Below are positions 1-6,258 of a stretch of 9,561 nt of DNA, one piece after another (positions within the stretch are counted from its first letter, which is position 1; each line of letters begins with the position of its first letter). The notes beneath the pieces were generated by a model that was given only the letters and a program-made list of their open reading frames with translations, was not told where the DNA came from and searched no databases. The position numbers were made by a program, and so were the translations under genes. Origin of the DNA: Actinomycetota bacterium (GTDB taxonomy: Bacteria > Actinomycetota > Actinomycetes > Nanopelagicales > Nanopelagicaceae); assembly GCA_009705185.1 (NCBI GenBank), contig WLCS01000028.1, positions 1-9,561 of the forward strand, in the 5' to 3' direction.

Positions 1-1
1 A

Positions 2-574
2 CGCAAGAATTTTGACAAAATTGTTACCGCCGTTGGATTTGGATTAACAGTATTTCTATTTGTAGCAGCTGGGTTGCTCAACTGGGGAGCATCATTTGCA
101 TCAGATTCAGTAAGCAGCCAACTTAAGAATCAAAATATTTCATTTCCTGCAGAGTTAGGAATGCCCTCAGAGACTCGCGCTCAACTCGCCAAATGGGCGG
201 AGAAGCCAGTGACAACCGGAGAAATGGCTCGCGATTATTCAGATCTTTACATTTGGGAACACATGAAGGCTGCATCTACTGCGGTTATGGGAAAGCCTGC
301 TACATATTCAGAAGTATCAGCTGCTTATCAGGCGCTCACTCGTAGCGGTAGTAAAGATCCAGAGCAAGTAAAAAAACTTGGCGATCTGCAAGACACATTG
401 TTCATGGGTAACACCCTCCGAGGAATGCTCCTCGAAGCATATGCATTTGGAACTATGGGTGTAATCGCAGGGTACGGAGCAATCGCTGCACTTGTTGGAG
501 CAATAGTGATGCTTCTGCTCTCCATTGCAGGGTTAATGCATATTCGTCGCACCCCAGAAAGTGCGACGATTTAA
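2..574 (+). CDS. Two-pass membrane protein with extracytoplasmic domain (5' partial)
   Basis: The reading frame is open to the left edge, so the true start lies before the window. A TTG at 74 falls inside the first membrane segment and is not a credible start. The visible 190 residues open with a basic stretch (RKNFDK), then a hydrophobic segment at about residues 9-28, a soluble region of about 105 residues, a second long hydrophobic segment (about residues 150-183), and a short tail carrying HIRR. By the positive-inside rule both ends are cytoplasmic and the central domain is outside. The conserved-looking stretch TLFMGNTLRGMLLEAYAFG just before the second membrane segment resembles an uncharacterised actinobacterial membrane family sometimes mislabelled as LigA; this is from memory. 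No catalytic motif is visible and no function is assigned. It is convergent with ino1, and a strong terminator follows it. Confidence 0.8.
   Translation, partial: RKNFDKIVTAVGFGLTVFLFVAAGLLNWGASFASDSVSSQLKNQNISFPAELGMPSETRAQLAKWAEKPVTTGEMARDYSDLYIWEHMKAASTAVMGKPATYSEVSAAYQALTRSGSKDPEQVKKLGDLQDTLFMGNTLRGMLLEAYAFGTMGVIAGYGAIAALVGAIVMLLLSIAGLMHIRRTPESATI
545..568 (+). repeat. Perfect 8-bp inverted repeat at the 3' end of the membrane-protein gene
   Basis: CGTCGCAC (545-552) and GTGCGACG (561-568) are exact reverse complements separated by 8 bases, ending just before the TAA stop. It is the first of three consecutive hairpins leading to the terminator. It lies inside coding sequence, so part of the symmetry could be chance. 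Confidence 0.5.
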
Positions 575-611
575 CCCTCACAACCTTCAACTCTCCGTGA
601 AGATTTGAGGG
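575..611 (+). repeat. Imperfect stem-loop between stop codon and terminator
   Basis: CCCTCA (575-580) pairs with TGAGGG (606-611), and inside it CTTCA (585-589) pairs with TGAAG (598-602), leaving an 8-base loop and a small internal bulge. It starts directly after the stop codon and has no U-tract of its own. It may help protect the 3' end of the transcript or may be incidental. Confidence 0.4.
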
Positions 612-616
612 GAATG

Positions 617-657
617 AAAATCCCGGCTCTTGAGAAATCAAGGGCCGGGATTTTTTT
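617..657 (+). terminator. Strong intrinsic terminator with GAAA loop
   Basis: The arms 617-633 and 638-654 form a 17-bp stem with a single G-U wobble, closed by a GAAA tetraloop (634-637). The core is the GC-rich ATCCCGGC / GCCGGGAT pairing, followed by a run of seven T (651-657). The long T-run on the + strand marks it as the terminator of the upstream membrane-protein gene. On the - strand it is followed by only four T, so it may also end the ino1 transcript, less efficiently. It is the only clear intrinsic terminator in the window. Confidence 0.92.
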
Positions 658-676
658 CTGTTAGGTGAAAATTTAT

Positions 677-1774
677 TTAGTGAACGAGTACTCCTGAAAT
701 AAATTCTTCAACAGCTGCGTGAGCTTGCTCATCAGAATATTGAACTGGTGGAGTCTTCATAAAGTATGACGAAGGCGCTAGCAGCGCTCCCCCAAACTTT
801 CGATCGAGACCCAATTTCGCACAACGTAGAGCGTCAATAATTACTCCAGCTGAGTTTGGTGAATCCCATACTTCTAGCTTGTATTCAAGGTTCAGCGGAA
901 CATCTCCGAACGCGCGGCCCTCTAAGCGAACGTATGCCCATTTGCGATCATCAAGCCAAGGAATGTAATCCGATGGACCAATGTGCACGTTCTTTGAACC
1001 CATATCGTGATCAAGTTGAGATGTCACGGAGTTGGTCTTAGAAATCTTCTTAGACTCTAAGCGATCTCTTTCGAGCATATTCTTAAAGTCCATATTGCCG
1101 CCAACATTGAGCTGATACGTGCGGTCCAAGTGAACTCCACGGTCTTGGAACAACTTCGCCATGATGCGGTGTGTGATTGTTGCGCCCACTTGGCTCTTAA
1201 TATCATCACCAACAATTGGTAGACCAGCGTCTTCAAATTTCTTTGCCCATACTGGGTCAGAGGCGATAAATACTGGAAGTGCGTTAACAAATGCACATCC
1301 TGCATCGATTGCACATTGCGCGTAGTACTTCGCTGCTTCTTCAGAGCCCACGGGTAGGTAGCAAATCAATACATCAACTTGCTCAGCCTTAAGGGTTGCA
1401 ACCACATCTACTGGTGCCGCTGTAGATTCAGCAATAGTTTCTTTGTAATACTTACCAAGGCCGTCGAGAGTGACACCTCGTGCAACGGTGACACCAGTCT
1501 TTGCAACGTCAGAGAACTTGATGGTGTTATTTTCACTTGCCCAGATTGCATCAGCGATATCTAGACCGACTTTCTTAGCGTCAACATCGAAAGCTGCAAC
1601 GAATTTGATATTGCTGATGTGGTAGTCGCCAATTACTGCATGCATAAGTCCAGGAATTTCCTGGTCAATCGCTGCATCCTTGTAATAGGTAACTCCTTGC
1701 ACCAATGAATTAGCGCAATTTCCTACGCCAACTATTGCTACTCGGATATCTCCAGGATTTGTTGTAATAATCAT
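677..1774 (-). CDS. ino1: Inositol-3-phosphate synthase (Ino1)
   Basis: This cytoplasmic enzyme isomerises glucose-6-phosphate to 1D-myo-inositol-3-phosphate using NAD, the first committed step towards phosphatidylinositol, PIMs and mycothiol. The 365-residue length fits the compact actinobacterial/archaeal family. The Rossmann motif GVGNCA is at residues 16-21, followed by YLPVGSE (139-145), [12 protein letters not shown] (163-174), the active-site stretch [15 protein letters not shown] (189-203), [11 protein letters not shown] (223-233) and DSPNSAG (304-310), all characteristic of the family. The ATG start is supported by a GAGGGG ribosome-binding site five bases upstream, and it overlaps the padR stop as ATGA, implying translational coupling. 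The partner gene resembles the Rv0046c-Rv0047c arrangement of M. tuberculosis. Regulation is probably through the promoter upstream of padR. The identification is secure. Confidence 0.97.
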   Translation of the reverse strand: MIITTNPGDIRVAIVGVGNCANSLVQGVTYYKDAAIDQEIPGLMHAVIGDYHISNIKFVAAFDVDAKKVGLDIADAIWASENNTIKFSDVAKTGVTVARGVTLDGLGKYYKETIAESTAAPVDVVATLKAEQVDVLICYLPVGSEEAAKYYAQCAIDAGCAFVNALPVFIASDPVWAKKFEDAGLPIVGDDIKSQVGATITHRIMAKLFQDRGVHLDRTYQLNVGGNMDFKNMLERDRLESKKISKTNSVTSQLDHDMGSKNVHIGPSDYIPWLDDRKWAYVRLEGRAFGDVPLNLEYKLEVWDSPNSAGVIIDALRCAKLGLDRKFGGALLAPSSYFMKTPPVQYSDEQAHAAVEEFISGVLVH

Positions 1775-2304
1775 TTTTTCCCCTCGTTCTTTATCATTCC
1801 TTCTAACCAGGCAATTTCTCGCTCTAGTGACTCAAATGAGAAGCGGCGCCACTCTTCGAGATATTTATCTATTCCTTGTGGTTGGCTCTCAAGATCTATT
1901 CGAAGAACTTCAGCTTTCTCTTGAAGTTTTCTTAATCGTCCCTCGAGAATTCGAACTCGATTCATAGTTGTTGTCGGACTAAAGAATGCAAAGCGCACTC
2001 CGAAGCCCTCGTCTTCCCATGCATCTGCTGTGACAGAGCCGTTGAGTTCATCAAAACGCTTCAGCCCTTTTTTTGTGATGGTGTAGACGATGCGAGTTCT
2101 GCGCGAAGTCACGCCGATCTCTTTCGCCTCAATGGTTTCGGCTATGACCATTCGCTTGAGCTGCGGATAAAGGACGGAGAAGGAGAGCGCTCTAAAAGGG
2201 CCGAAAATGGCCATCAGACGCTTTCTCAGCTCATATCCATGCAAAGGTGACTCTGAGAGAAGGCCCAGCAGGGCAAATTCCAAGGAATCGGCTCTCGATC
2301 TCAT
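1771..2304 (-). CDS. PadR-family transcriptional regulator
   Basis: A 177-residue DNA-binding protein. The N-terminal winged helix spans about residues 7-86: [20 protein letters not shown] is the typical PadR opening, [10 protein letters not shown] (43-52) the recognition helix, and [13 protein letters not shown] the wing. The C-terminal part (about 113-172) is charged and helical, matching the PadR dimerisation domain (Vir_act_alpha_C type). An AAGGAG ribosome-binding site lies four bases before the ATG, the clearest in the window. Its stop overlaps the ino1 start by four bases, so regulator and inositol synthase are co-expressed. PadR proteins usually repress their own operon or a divergent transporter. 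Here that would be the padR-ino1 promoter, the divergent lysE-like gene, or both, probably through the phased repeats at 2337-2371. The effector is unknown. Confidence 0.93.
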   Translation of the reverse strand: MRSRADSLEFALLGLLSESPLHGYELRKRLMAIFGPFRALSFSVLYPQLKRMVIAETIEAKEIGVTSRRTRIVYTITKKGLKRFDELNGSVTADAWEDEGFGVRFAFFSPTTTMNRVRILEGRLRKLQEKAEVLRIDLESQPQGIDKYLEEWRRFSFESLEREIAWLEGMIKNEGKK

Positions 2305-2308
2305 CTCA

Positions 2309-2314
2309 CTCCTT
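2309..2314 (-). promoter_or_regulatory. Ribosome-binding site of padR
   Basis: AAGGAG on the minus strand, four bases before the ATG at 2304. It fixes the padR start. It contrasts with plsC, the SRPBCC gene and fadD in this window, which show no such site. Confidence 0.8.
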
Positions 2315-2336
2315 CACACCACTAGCCCCAGATGGT

Positions 2337-2371
2337 CTATATCCGGTGTATATATCTATTCGATATATCTA
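2337..2371. repeat. Direct repeats phased at 13 bp, candidate PadR operator
   Basis: ATATATCTA occurs exactly at 2350-2358 and again at 2363-2371, 13 bp apart. A degenerate third copy, CTATATCCG, sits 13 bp earlier at 2337-2345 and shares the TATATC core. The second copy contains the palindrome GATATATC (2362-2369). AT-rich sequence raises the chance of coincidence, but the constant period and the position in a divergent regulator promoter favour an operator array. Confidence 0.5.
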
Positions 2372-2399
2372 GACGCTATTAAATAGGATTCCAGCGTCG

Positions 2400-3086
2400 A
2401 TGGCAAATCAACACTCGGTAAATGCGGGCACGACTACCCTAGCGACCGTGATTCCAACAAGGCTGCCCGAGTACCTAGTCGCGGCGATGATCATCATCCT
2501 GGCTCCTGGGCCCAGCGTTCTCTTTGTCATTGCTCGCGCTATTGCTTGGGGGCGTAAAGTCTCGGTTCTGACAGTCGCTGGCAATGTCTCTGGATCCCTT
2601 GTTCTCTCCTCTCTTGTCGCTCTTGGTTTAGGTCCAATTCTTCAGCGCTCTCACTTTGCTTATCTTGCCGTTCAGTGGGGCGGAGGGTTGTACTTAATTT
2701 ACTTAGGAATTGATGCGATTAGAAAACGTGCAGTCCATGCCGCTGATATGACTAATCAGGGACCCGTAGTTCCCACCGCTGCGCAATCAATTCGTGATGG
2801 TTTCTGGGTCGGAGTTCTCAATCCAAAAGCAATTGTTTTCTTTGCAGCAGTTCTTCCGCAGTTCGTTGATATTGATGGTGGGCATGTCACTGCACAACTT
2901 CTATTTATGGGACTTGTGTTTTGCGTTTTAGCTTTTATCTCAGATGGAACATGGGGGCTCCTTGCTGGAACTGCGCGTCAGTGGCTTGCAACGGATGCAC
3001 GGCGATTAGAAAGACTTCGGGCCACAGGTGGGTCTGTCATGATCACACTGGGTGTCCTTGTACTAATCAGCGCGCTTCGCGGGTAA
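2400..3086 (+). CDS. LysE-family amino-acid/metabolite exporter
   Basis: An inner-membrane efflux protein of the LysE/RhtB superfamily, whose members export amino acids or related small metabolites; the substrate cannot be read from sequence. Family marks are LAPGPSVLFVIARAIAWG (PGP at residues 36-38), the second membrane segment with GNVSGSL, and the C-terminal-half signature NPKAIVFFAAVLPQFVD (from residue 141). Hydrophobic stretches at about 24-46, 54-78, 86-104, 143-155, 166-185 and 209-226 agree with about six segments. The ATG start gives 228 residues, with about 20 ahead of the usual LPEYL start. GTG at 2448 would give 212 residues, nearer the family length, and has TACCCT seven bases upstream, so the start is uncertain. 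It is divergent from padR and therefore a candidate target of that regulator. Confidence 0.9.
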   Translation: MANQHSVNAGTTTLATVIPTRLPEYLVAAMIIILAPGPSVLFVIARAIAWGRKVSVLTVAGNVSGSLVLSSLVALGLGPILQRSHFAYLAVQWGGGLYLIYLGIDAIRKRAVHAADMTNQGPVVPTAAQSIRDGFWVGVLNPKAIVFFAAVLPQFVDIDGGHVTAQLLFMGLVFCVLAFISDGTWGLLAGTARQWLATDARRLERLRATGGSVMITLGVLVLISALRG

Positions 3087-3104
3087 GTGCGAGAGACTTT
3101 CTCT

Positions 3105-3803
3105 ATGAAAAAACCTGAAGTGCCTGCCAGAGACACGATTGCGCCATCTGATCTCACCTTTGGGCTTTCCAATTGCAAACGTTGCTTGTGGCTTAAGTAC
3201 TGGTTCAAATTAGATCTCAAGAAAGAGTTTCCACTTGTAAAGCCTCTTGCGGATTCTCAGGAAGAACATTTCAGAAGAGCTTCAATGCAAGAAATTTCTC
3301 CAGCGCTTAAACCTGGAGTCGTGAAGCAATGGGGTCAATGGGTAAAGAGTGCTCCCATCACAGTCAATGGATTTGAAACTCGATGGAAAATACTTGGGAT
3401 CTACGACCTTCTTGGACATTACGAAGACGGCTCCGTTGGAATTATCGATTGTAAAGTCTCTGATTCCGAGCGCGATAATGGACCTTTCTATGCGCCACAA
3501 CTTGAGGCATATGCATTTGCACTTGAGAATCCAGATAAAGGAAAACCCTTTCCAGTTTCAAGTATGGGCCTTCTCATTTGGAAGTTAGCTGGTGTCACGG
3601 AAACTTCAGCAAGTGAAACTGCTTCGAACTCTCATGGCTTTGGCGTGAATCAGCACTACGTTCCTGTAGAACGCGATTCAGCTAATTTCACAAATTTATT
3701 AGAAGAGTTGATTACGATTATAGAAGGCGGAATGCCTGAATCAGGTCCGGAATGCAATCTCTGCAACTACCTCAACAAGCGAACTGACTTAGAGATTAAT
3801 TAA
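3105..3803 (+). CDS. PD-(D/E)XK nuclease-like protein with two CxxC pairs
   Basis: Probably a RecB/Cas4-type nuclease-fold protein. Numbering from the ATG at 3105 (232 residues), the fold is marked by IYDLL (Asp101), a beta hairpin ending IIDCK (Asp115, Lys117), and QLEAYAFALE (Gln132, Tyr136), which matches the D...(D/E)xK...QxxxY pattern of the superfamily. CKRC (24-27) lies before the nuclease core and CNLC (217-220) near the C terminus. Such flanking cysteines bind an Fe-S cluster in Cas4 and AddB, so a metal site is plausible here. It resembles small stand-alone PD-(D/E)XK proteins of the PDDEXK_1 type. No cas, addA, recB or helicase gene is nearby. An alternative GTG start at 3087 directly follows the lysE stop and would add six residues; neither start has a strong ribosome-binding site. 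The stop overlaps the plsC stop. The biological role is unknown. Confidence 0.75.
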   Translation: MKKPEVPARDTIAPSDLTFGLSNCKRCLWLKYWFKLDLKKEFPLVKPLADSQEEHFRRASMQEISPALKPGVVKQWGQWVKSAPITVNGFETRWKILGIYDLLGHYEDGSVGIIDCKVSDSERDNGPFYAPQLEAYAFALENPDKGKPFPVSSMGLLIWKLAGVTETSASETASNSHGFGVNQHYVPVERDSANFTNLLEELITIIEGGMPESGPECNLCNYLNKRTDLEIN

Positions 3804-4501
3804 TCGTTTTCTTCTGAATTTTCTACATTGATTCCAGAGCGCTTGACCTTAACTGCGTAGGTATCAACATATTCTTGTCCAGATAACTGTTGGATTCTCT
3901 TCATGATTTGATCGGTGACTTCACGAAGATATTGAAGATCTGTTGAATCCCCTTCGAAGTACATGGGTTCACCAAAAGTAATCCCCACACGCATCACTTT
4001 AGGAAGCACGCGACCAGTGGGTTGAATCTTGTCTGTATTAAACATCGCAATAGGAATAACTGGCGCGCCTGATTCAATCGCAAGACGAGCGATTCCGGTG
4101 CGACCTTTATAGAGACGGCCATCGGGAGAGCGAGTTCCCTCTGGATAAATACCGAGAGAGTTTCCACCTGCAAGAACCTCGAGTCCCGTAATAAGCGCTG
4201 CTTCAGAACGACGTCCCCCAGAACGATCTACAGGAACTTGCCCCAACGCAATGAATGTTAATTTCTTAATGAAACCTTTAGGGCCAGGAGATGTGAAGTA
4301 TTCACTCTTTGCAAGGAAGGTAACTTTTCGAGGAACAACAAGGGGCATAAAAATAGAATCGCTAAAAGATAAGTGATTGGACGCAAGGATCAGTGGGCCA
4401 GATGCCGGAACATTTCTTAAGCCTTTAACTTTCGGACGAAATAACAACATCAGAAAGGGGGTAAGGAATGCGCGAAGCGTTCCGTACGGGAGGTTGTTCA
4501 C
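3800..4501 (-). CDS. plsC: 1-acyl-sn-glycerol-3-phosphate acyltransferase (PlsC family)
   Basis: It transfers an acyl chain to lysophosphatidic acid, giving phosphatidic acid at the inner face of the membrane, a precursor of phosphatidylinositol. All four family blocks are present: NHLSFSD (catalytic His43 and Asp48), GQVPVDRSGG (87-96), YPEGTRSPDG (119-128) and APVIPIA (146-152). A hydrophobic N-terminal stretch (about 8-21) probably anchors it. The 233-residue length is normal for PlsC-like proteins. The start is GTG; an in-frame TAA lies four codons upstream, so it cannot begin much earlier. No ribosome-binding site is present. Instead TAAATT (4513-4508) lies six bases before the GTG, fitting a leaderless transcript. 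It corresponds in position to Rv2182c of M. tuberculosis. Exact acyl and acceptor preference cannot be told. Confidence 0.93.
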   Translation of the reverse strand: MNNLPYGTLRAFLTPFLMLLFRPKVKGLRNVPASGPLILASNHLSFSDSIFMPLVVPRKVTFLAKSEYFTSPGPKGFIKKLTFIALGQVPVDRSGGRRSEAALITGLEVLAGGNSLGIYPEGTRSPDGRLYKGRTGIARLAIESGAPVIPIAMFNTDKIQPTGRVLPKVMRVGITFGEPMYFEGDSTDLQYLREVTDQIMKRIQQLSGQEYVDTYAVKVKRSGINVENSEEND

Positions 4502-4546
4502 CCGCCTAATTTAGCGCGAAAGAGGCACATTGTGCGAACATAAACC
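4502..4546. promoter_or_regulatory. Divergent plsC / small-gene promoter with GCACATTGTGC palindrome
   Basis: This 45-bp spacer holds overlapping -10-like hexamers facing both ways: TAAATT for plsC (minus strand 4513-4508) and TAATTT for the + strand gene (4507-4512). An 11-bp palindrome, GCACA-T-TGTGC (4525-4535), lies between the + strand hexamer and the ATG at 4547 and could be an operator. There is no well-placed ribosome-binding site for either gene. Confidence 0.45.
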
Positions 4547-4813
4547 ATGGGCAAGCGCGAGAATGAAGATGAGGATGAAATAAATCTCATTAACGCTGAG
4601 TTCGAATCGATGGTTGAGGGTCTTTCATTAGATGAATCTGCGCCTACAACATATTTGGATGAACTAGATCAATTCGAAAAAGAAAATAGATTTACTCCCC
4701 CGGCCATCCCGAAAAAAACTCTCATGCAACAATATCGAGAAGCACGACAAGCAATCCAAAGATGGATTAAGAATTCAGAAAATCAAAAACCTGATGAAGG
4801 TGGAAGTATTTAA
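4547..4813 (+). CDS. Small acidic protein of unknown function
   Basis: An 88-residue protein with no recognised domain. The first half is strongly acidic (KRENEDEDEINL, then EFESMVEGLSLDESAP and YLDELDQFEKENRF). The second half is basic and probably helical (KKTLMQQYREARQAIQRW, about 56-73), and the tail is polar. There is no signal peptide or membrane segment, so it should be cytoplasmic, and the split charge suggests a binding partner. Support for it being real: it fills an otherwise empty gap exactly, ending in a four-base overlap with the glucokinase stop, and it has an ATG start and plausible composition. It sits opposite plsC and tail-to-tail with the glucokinase gene. A small gene also lies beside glkA in Streptomyces (SCO2127, from memory), but I cannot claim homology. 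Confidence 0.72.
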   Translation: MGKRENEDEDEINLINAEFESMVEGLSLDESAPTTYLDELDQFEKENRFTPPAIPKKTLMQQYREARQAIQRWIKNSENQKPDEGGSI

Positions 4814-5754
4814 ACTCGAGCTAAATCAGCTGCTCCCACTAATCCGGCATCGTTGCCAAGAAGTGCGGGAATAACTTGCGGATATGGATGCAATCCAGCA
4901 AAAGGCATGTACTTTTCTAATCCATCGCGAATTGGTGATAACAAAATATCGCCAGCGTCAATGACGCCACCACCAATAACAACACATTCAGGATCAAGCA
5001 CAACAGAGAGCGAAGCTATTCCAGCGCCCAACCAGTTTCCCAAAGTCGAGAAAGCTTTCAGCGATAGAGAATCCCCCGCAGCTGCAGCAGATGTGATTGC
5101 CCCACCAGTTATACCTTGAATTGTTCCATCGCCTAAGGAAAGTAAGTGTGCGCCAGCAGCAGAATCTGCTTGAGCATATTCACGCGCGAATCTGACAAGA
5201 GCATTTCCAGAACCATATTGTTCAAAGCAACCATAGGCACCGCAACCGCACTTAATTCCATCAGGAACAACTCTCATGTGACCAACTTCTGCTGCGATTC
5301 CAAATGCTCCACGATGCAATCTTCCATTGGCAATAATTCCACCGCCGATTCCAGTGCCGACCGTGATCATCAATACATTTTCCTTGCCACGCGCCGCACC
5401 GAATTTAACTTCTCCCCATGCAGCGGCATTGGCGTCGTTTTCAATAACGACTGGCACACCAATAAGTGAAGTGAGTTCATAATCCAAATTAACGCCATTC
5501 CAGTCGGCAATATTTGGTGTAGCTAACATCGTTTTGCGATCTGATGAAACAAAACCGGCCGCACATACACCAACGGAATCAACGGTGTATTCCTGCATCA
5601 GTTCTTTTGCTACATCGGCAATTGTTTGGGTAAGCGCTTTACCGCCTTCACGAGGGGTATCTTTCCGAGCGGTTTTAAGTACTTCGCCAGAATCAGTTAC
5701 TACGCCTCCAAGAACTTTCGTTCCACCGACGTCAACACCAATCGTTAAACCCAT
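4810..5754 (-). CDS. glkA: ROK-family glucokinase
   Basis: It phosphorylates glucose to glucose-6-phosphate with ATP in the cytoplasm, supplying glycolysis and the substrate of Ino1 encoded upstream. The sequence has the phosphate-binding DVGGTK (8-13), the catalytic-base motif ENDANAAAWGE (105-115, Asp107), the nucleotide motif GTGIGGGI (133-140), and the ROK zinc site formed by EVGH (His159) and CGCGAYGCFE (Cys169, Cys171, Cys176). The second nucleotide stretch VIGGGV is near residues 253-258. The 314-residue length is that of actinobacterial ROK glucokinases such as Streptomyces GlkA. There is no N-terminal helix-turn-helix, so it is an enzyme and not a ROK repressor. Its ATG directly follows the TAG of the SRPBCC gene with no gap, so the two are co-transcribed. 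A ROK kinase for another hexose cannot be excluded. Confidence 0.93.
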   Translation of the reverse strand: MGLTIGVDVGGTKVLGGVVTDSGEVLKTARKDTPREGGKALTQTIADVAKELMQEYTVDSVGVCAAGFVSSDRKTMLATPNIADWNGVNLDYELTSLIGVPVVIENDANAAAWGEVKFGAARGKENVLMITVGTGIGGGIIANGRLHRGAFGIAAEVGHMRVVPDGIKCGCGAYGCFEQYGSGNALVRFAREYAQADSAAGAHLLSLGDGTIQGITGGAITSAAAAGDSLSLKAFSTLGNWLGAGIASLSVVLDPECVVIGGGVIDAGDILLSPIRDGLEKYMPFAGLHPYPQVIPALLGNDAGLVGAADLARV

Positions 5755-6189
5755 CTATGAAACTCGTGCTGCAAGTTCTTTAAGTGCAGCATCGATAGTT
5801 TGCTGCTGCGCTTTGGTAATCATCATTGCAGGTACCGGAAGTGATACCGCAACGGTAAGTTCGTAGGTAACTTGGGTGGTGTCAGCATCAATAGCCTTCA
5901 GAATATATGTGCCATCCATTTGTGTTAATAAATCAGCTTCATCAAGTGAAAATGAAAGAGTCGAAGGTGCTGCGCTCCAGTCGTAATCCAATGTGACGCG
6001 ATCCTTCATCATGCCAGCATCGATAGAGAGTTTCGCCTTAACTGCACGACCAGAAGCATCGGACTCAATCACTTCCGCTTTCTTGATCGAGGTGAGCCAC
6101 TCTGGATATGTGCCTATTGCGAAGAGAGCCTCCTGCACTTGCTCGAGTGGGGCATCAATCAGGACGGTCGAAGTGCTTTTTTCGGACAT
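5755..6189 (-). CDS. SRPBCC (START/polyketide-cyclase-like) family protein
   Basis: A 144-residue protein with the features of the SRPBCC helix-grip fold: an opening beta strand (STVLIDAPLEQV), the short helical turn ALFAIGTYPEWLTSIKKAEV (21-40) typical of the polyketide-cyclase subgroup, alternating strands through the middle, and a long amphipathic C-terminal helix (122-142). Such folds bind hydrophobic ligands, and a lipid or acyl ligand would fit this locus, but no ligand can be read from the sequence. By position, upstream of and divergent from fadD, it corresponds to Rv2185c of M. tuberculosis (from memory). The ATG lacks a ribosome-binding site. TAACCT (6201-6196) lies six bases before it, as expected for a leaderless mRNA. 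It is the first gene of an operon with glucokinase. Confidence 0.88.
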   Translation of the reverse strand: MSEKSTSTVLIDAPLEQVQEALFAIGTYPEWLTSIKKAEVIESDASGRAVKAKLSIDAGMMKDRVTLDYDWSAAPSTLSFSLDEADLLTQMDGTYILKAIDADTTQVTYELTVAVSLPVPAMMITKAQQQTIDAALKELAARVS

Positions 6190-6258
6190 GGGCCAAGGTT
6201 ATCAATTCTTTACAAATAATCTTCCCTTTTCTGCGCCCGCCCCTATAGCGTTAGCGTC
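6190..6258. promoter_or_regulatory. Divergent SRPBCC / fadD promoter region, apparently leaderless both ways
   Basis: This 69-bp spacer has a -10-like TAACCT six bases before the SRPBCC ATG (minus strand 6201-6196), and a TATAGC / TAGCGT pair (6244-6249, 6246-6251) seven to nine bases before the fadD ATG at 6259. In Actinobacteria TANNNT this close to a start codon commonly marks a leaderless transcript. Neither gene has a Shine-Dalgarno sequence. No convincing -35 was seen. Confidence 0.55.

Larger units (their letters stand above)
2305..2399. promoter_or_regulatory. Divergent padR / lysE promoter-operator region
   Basis: This 95-bp AT-rich spacer separates padR-ino1 (-) from the lysE-like gene (+). 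Minus-strand -10-like hexamers are TATACA (2352-2347) and TATAGA (2341-2336). A + strand -10-like TAGGAT is at 2384-2389, with TATTAA at 2377-2382. No good -35 (TTGACA-like) was seen for either direction. The phased repeats overlap the putative padR promoter and lie just upstream of the putative lysE promoter, so one bound protein could control both directions. Promoter positions are inferred from sequence only. Confidence 0.55.

Noticed and set aside
437..450. CATATGCATTTG shared by the first gene (about 440) and the nuclease gene (about 3510)
   Set aside because: In both places it encodes Ala-Tyr-Ala-Phe after Leu-Glu; this is coincidental similarity in unrelated proteins, not a mobile repeat.
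3092..3104. AGAGA-CTT-TCTCT mini hairpin directly before ATG 3105
   Set aside because: Five weak pairs with a three-base loop; unlikely to be stable, and no regulatory context was found.
3105..3803. Calling the nuclease-like gene cas4 and inferring a CRISPR system
   Set aside because: There are no direct-repeat arrays, cas1, cas2 or effector genes in the window, and the 2+2 cysteine arrangement is not that of typical Cas4.
4534..4546. Possible LexA/SOS box (GCGAACATA) before the small acidic gene
   Set aside because: Only one half resembles the actinobacterial CGAAC...GTTCG box; the second arm is absent.
5146..5866. Open frames on the + strand opposite glucokinase and the SRPBCC gene
   Set aside because: Serine- and threonine-rich low-complexity translations typical of antisense frames; both true genes carry full family motifs.
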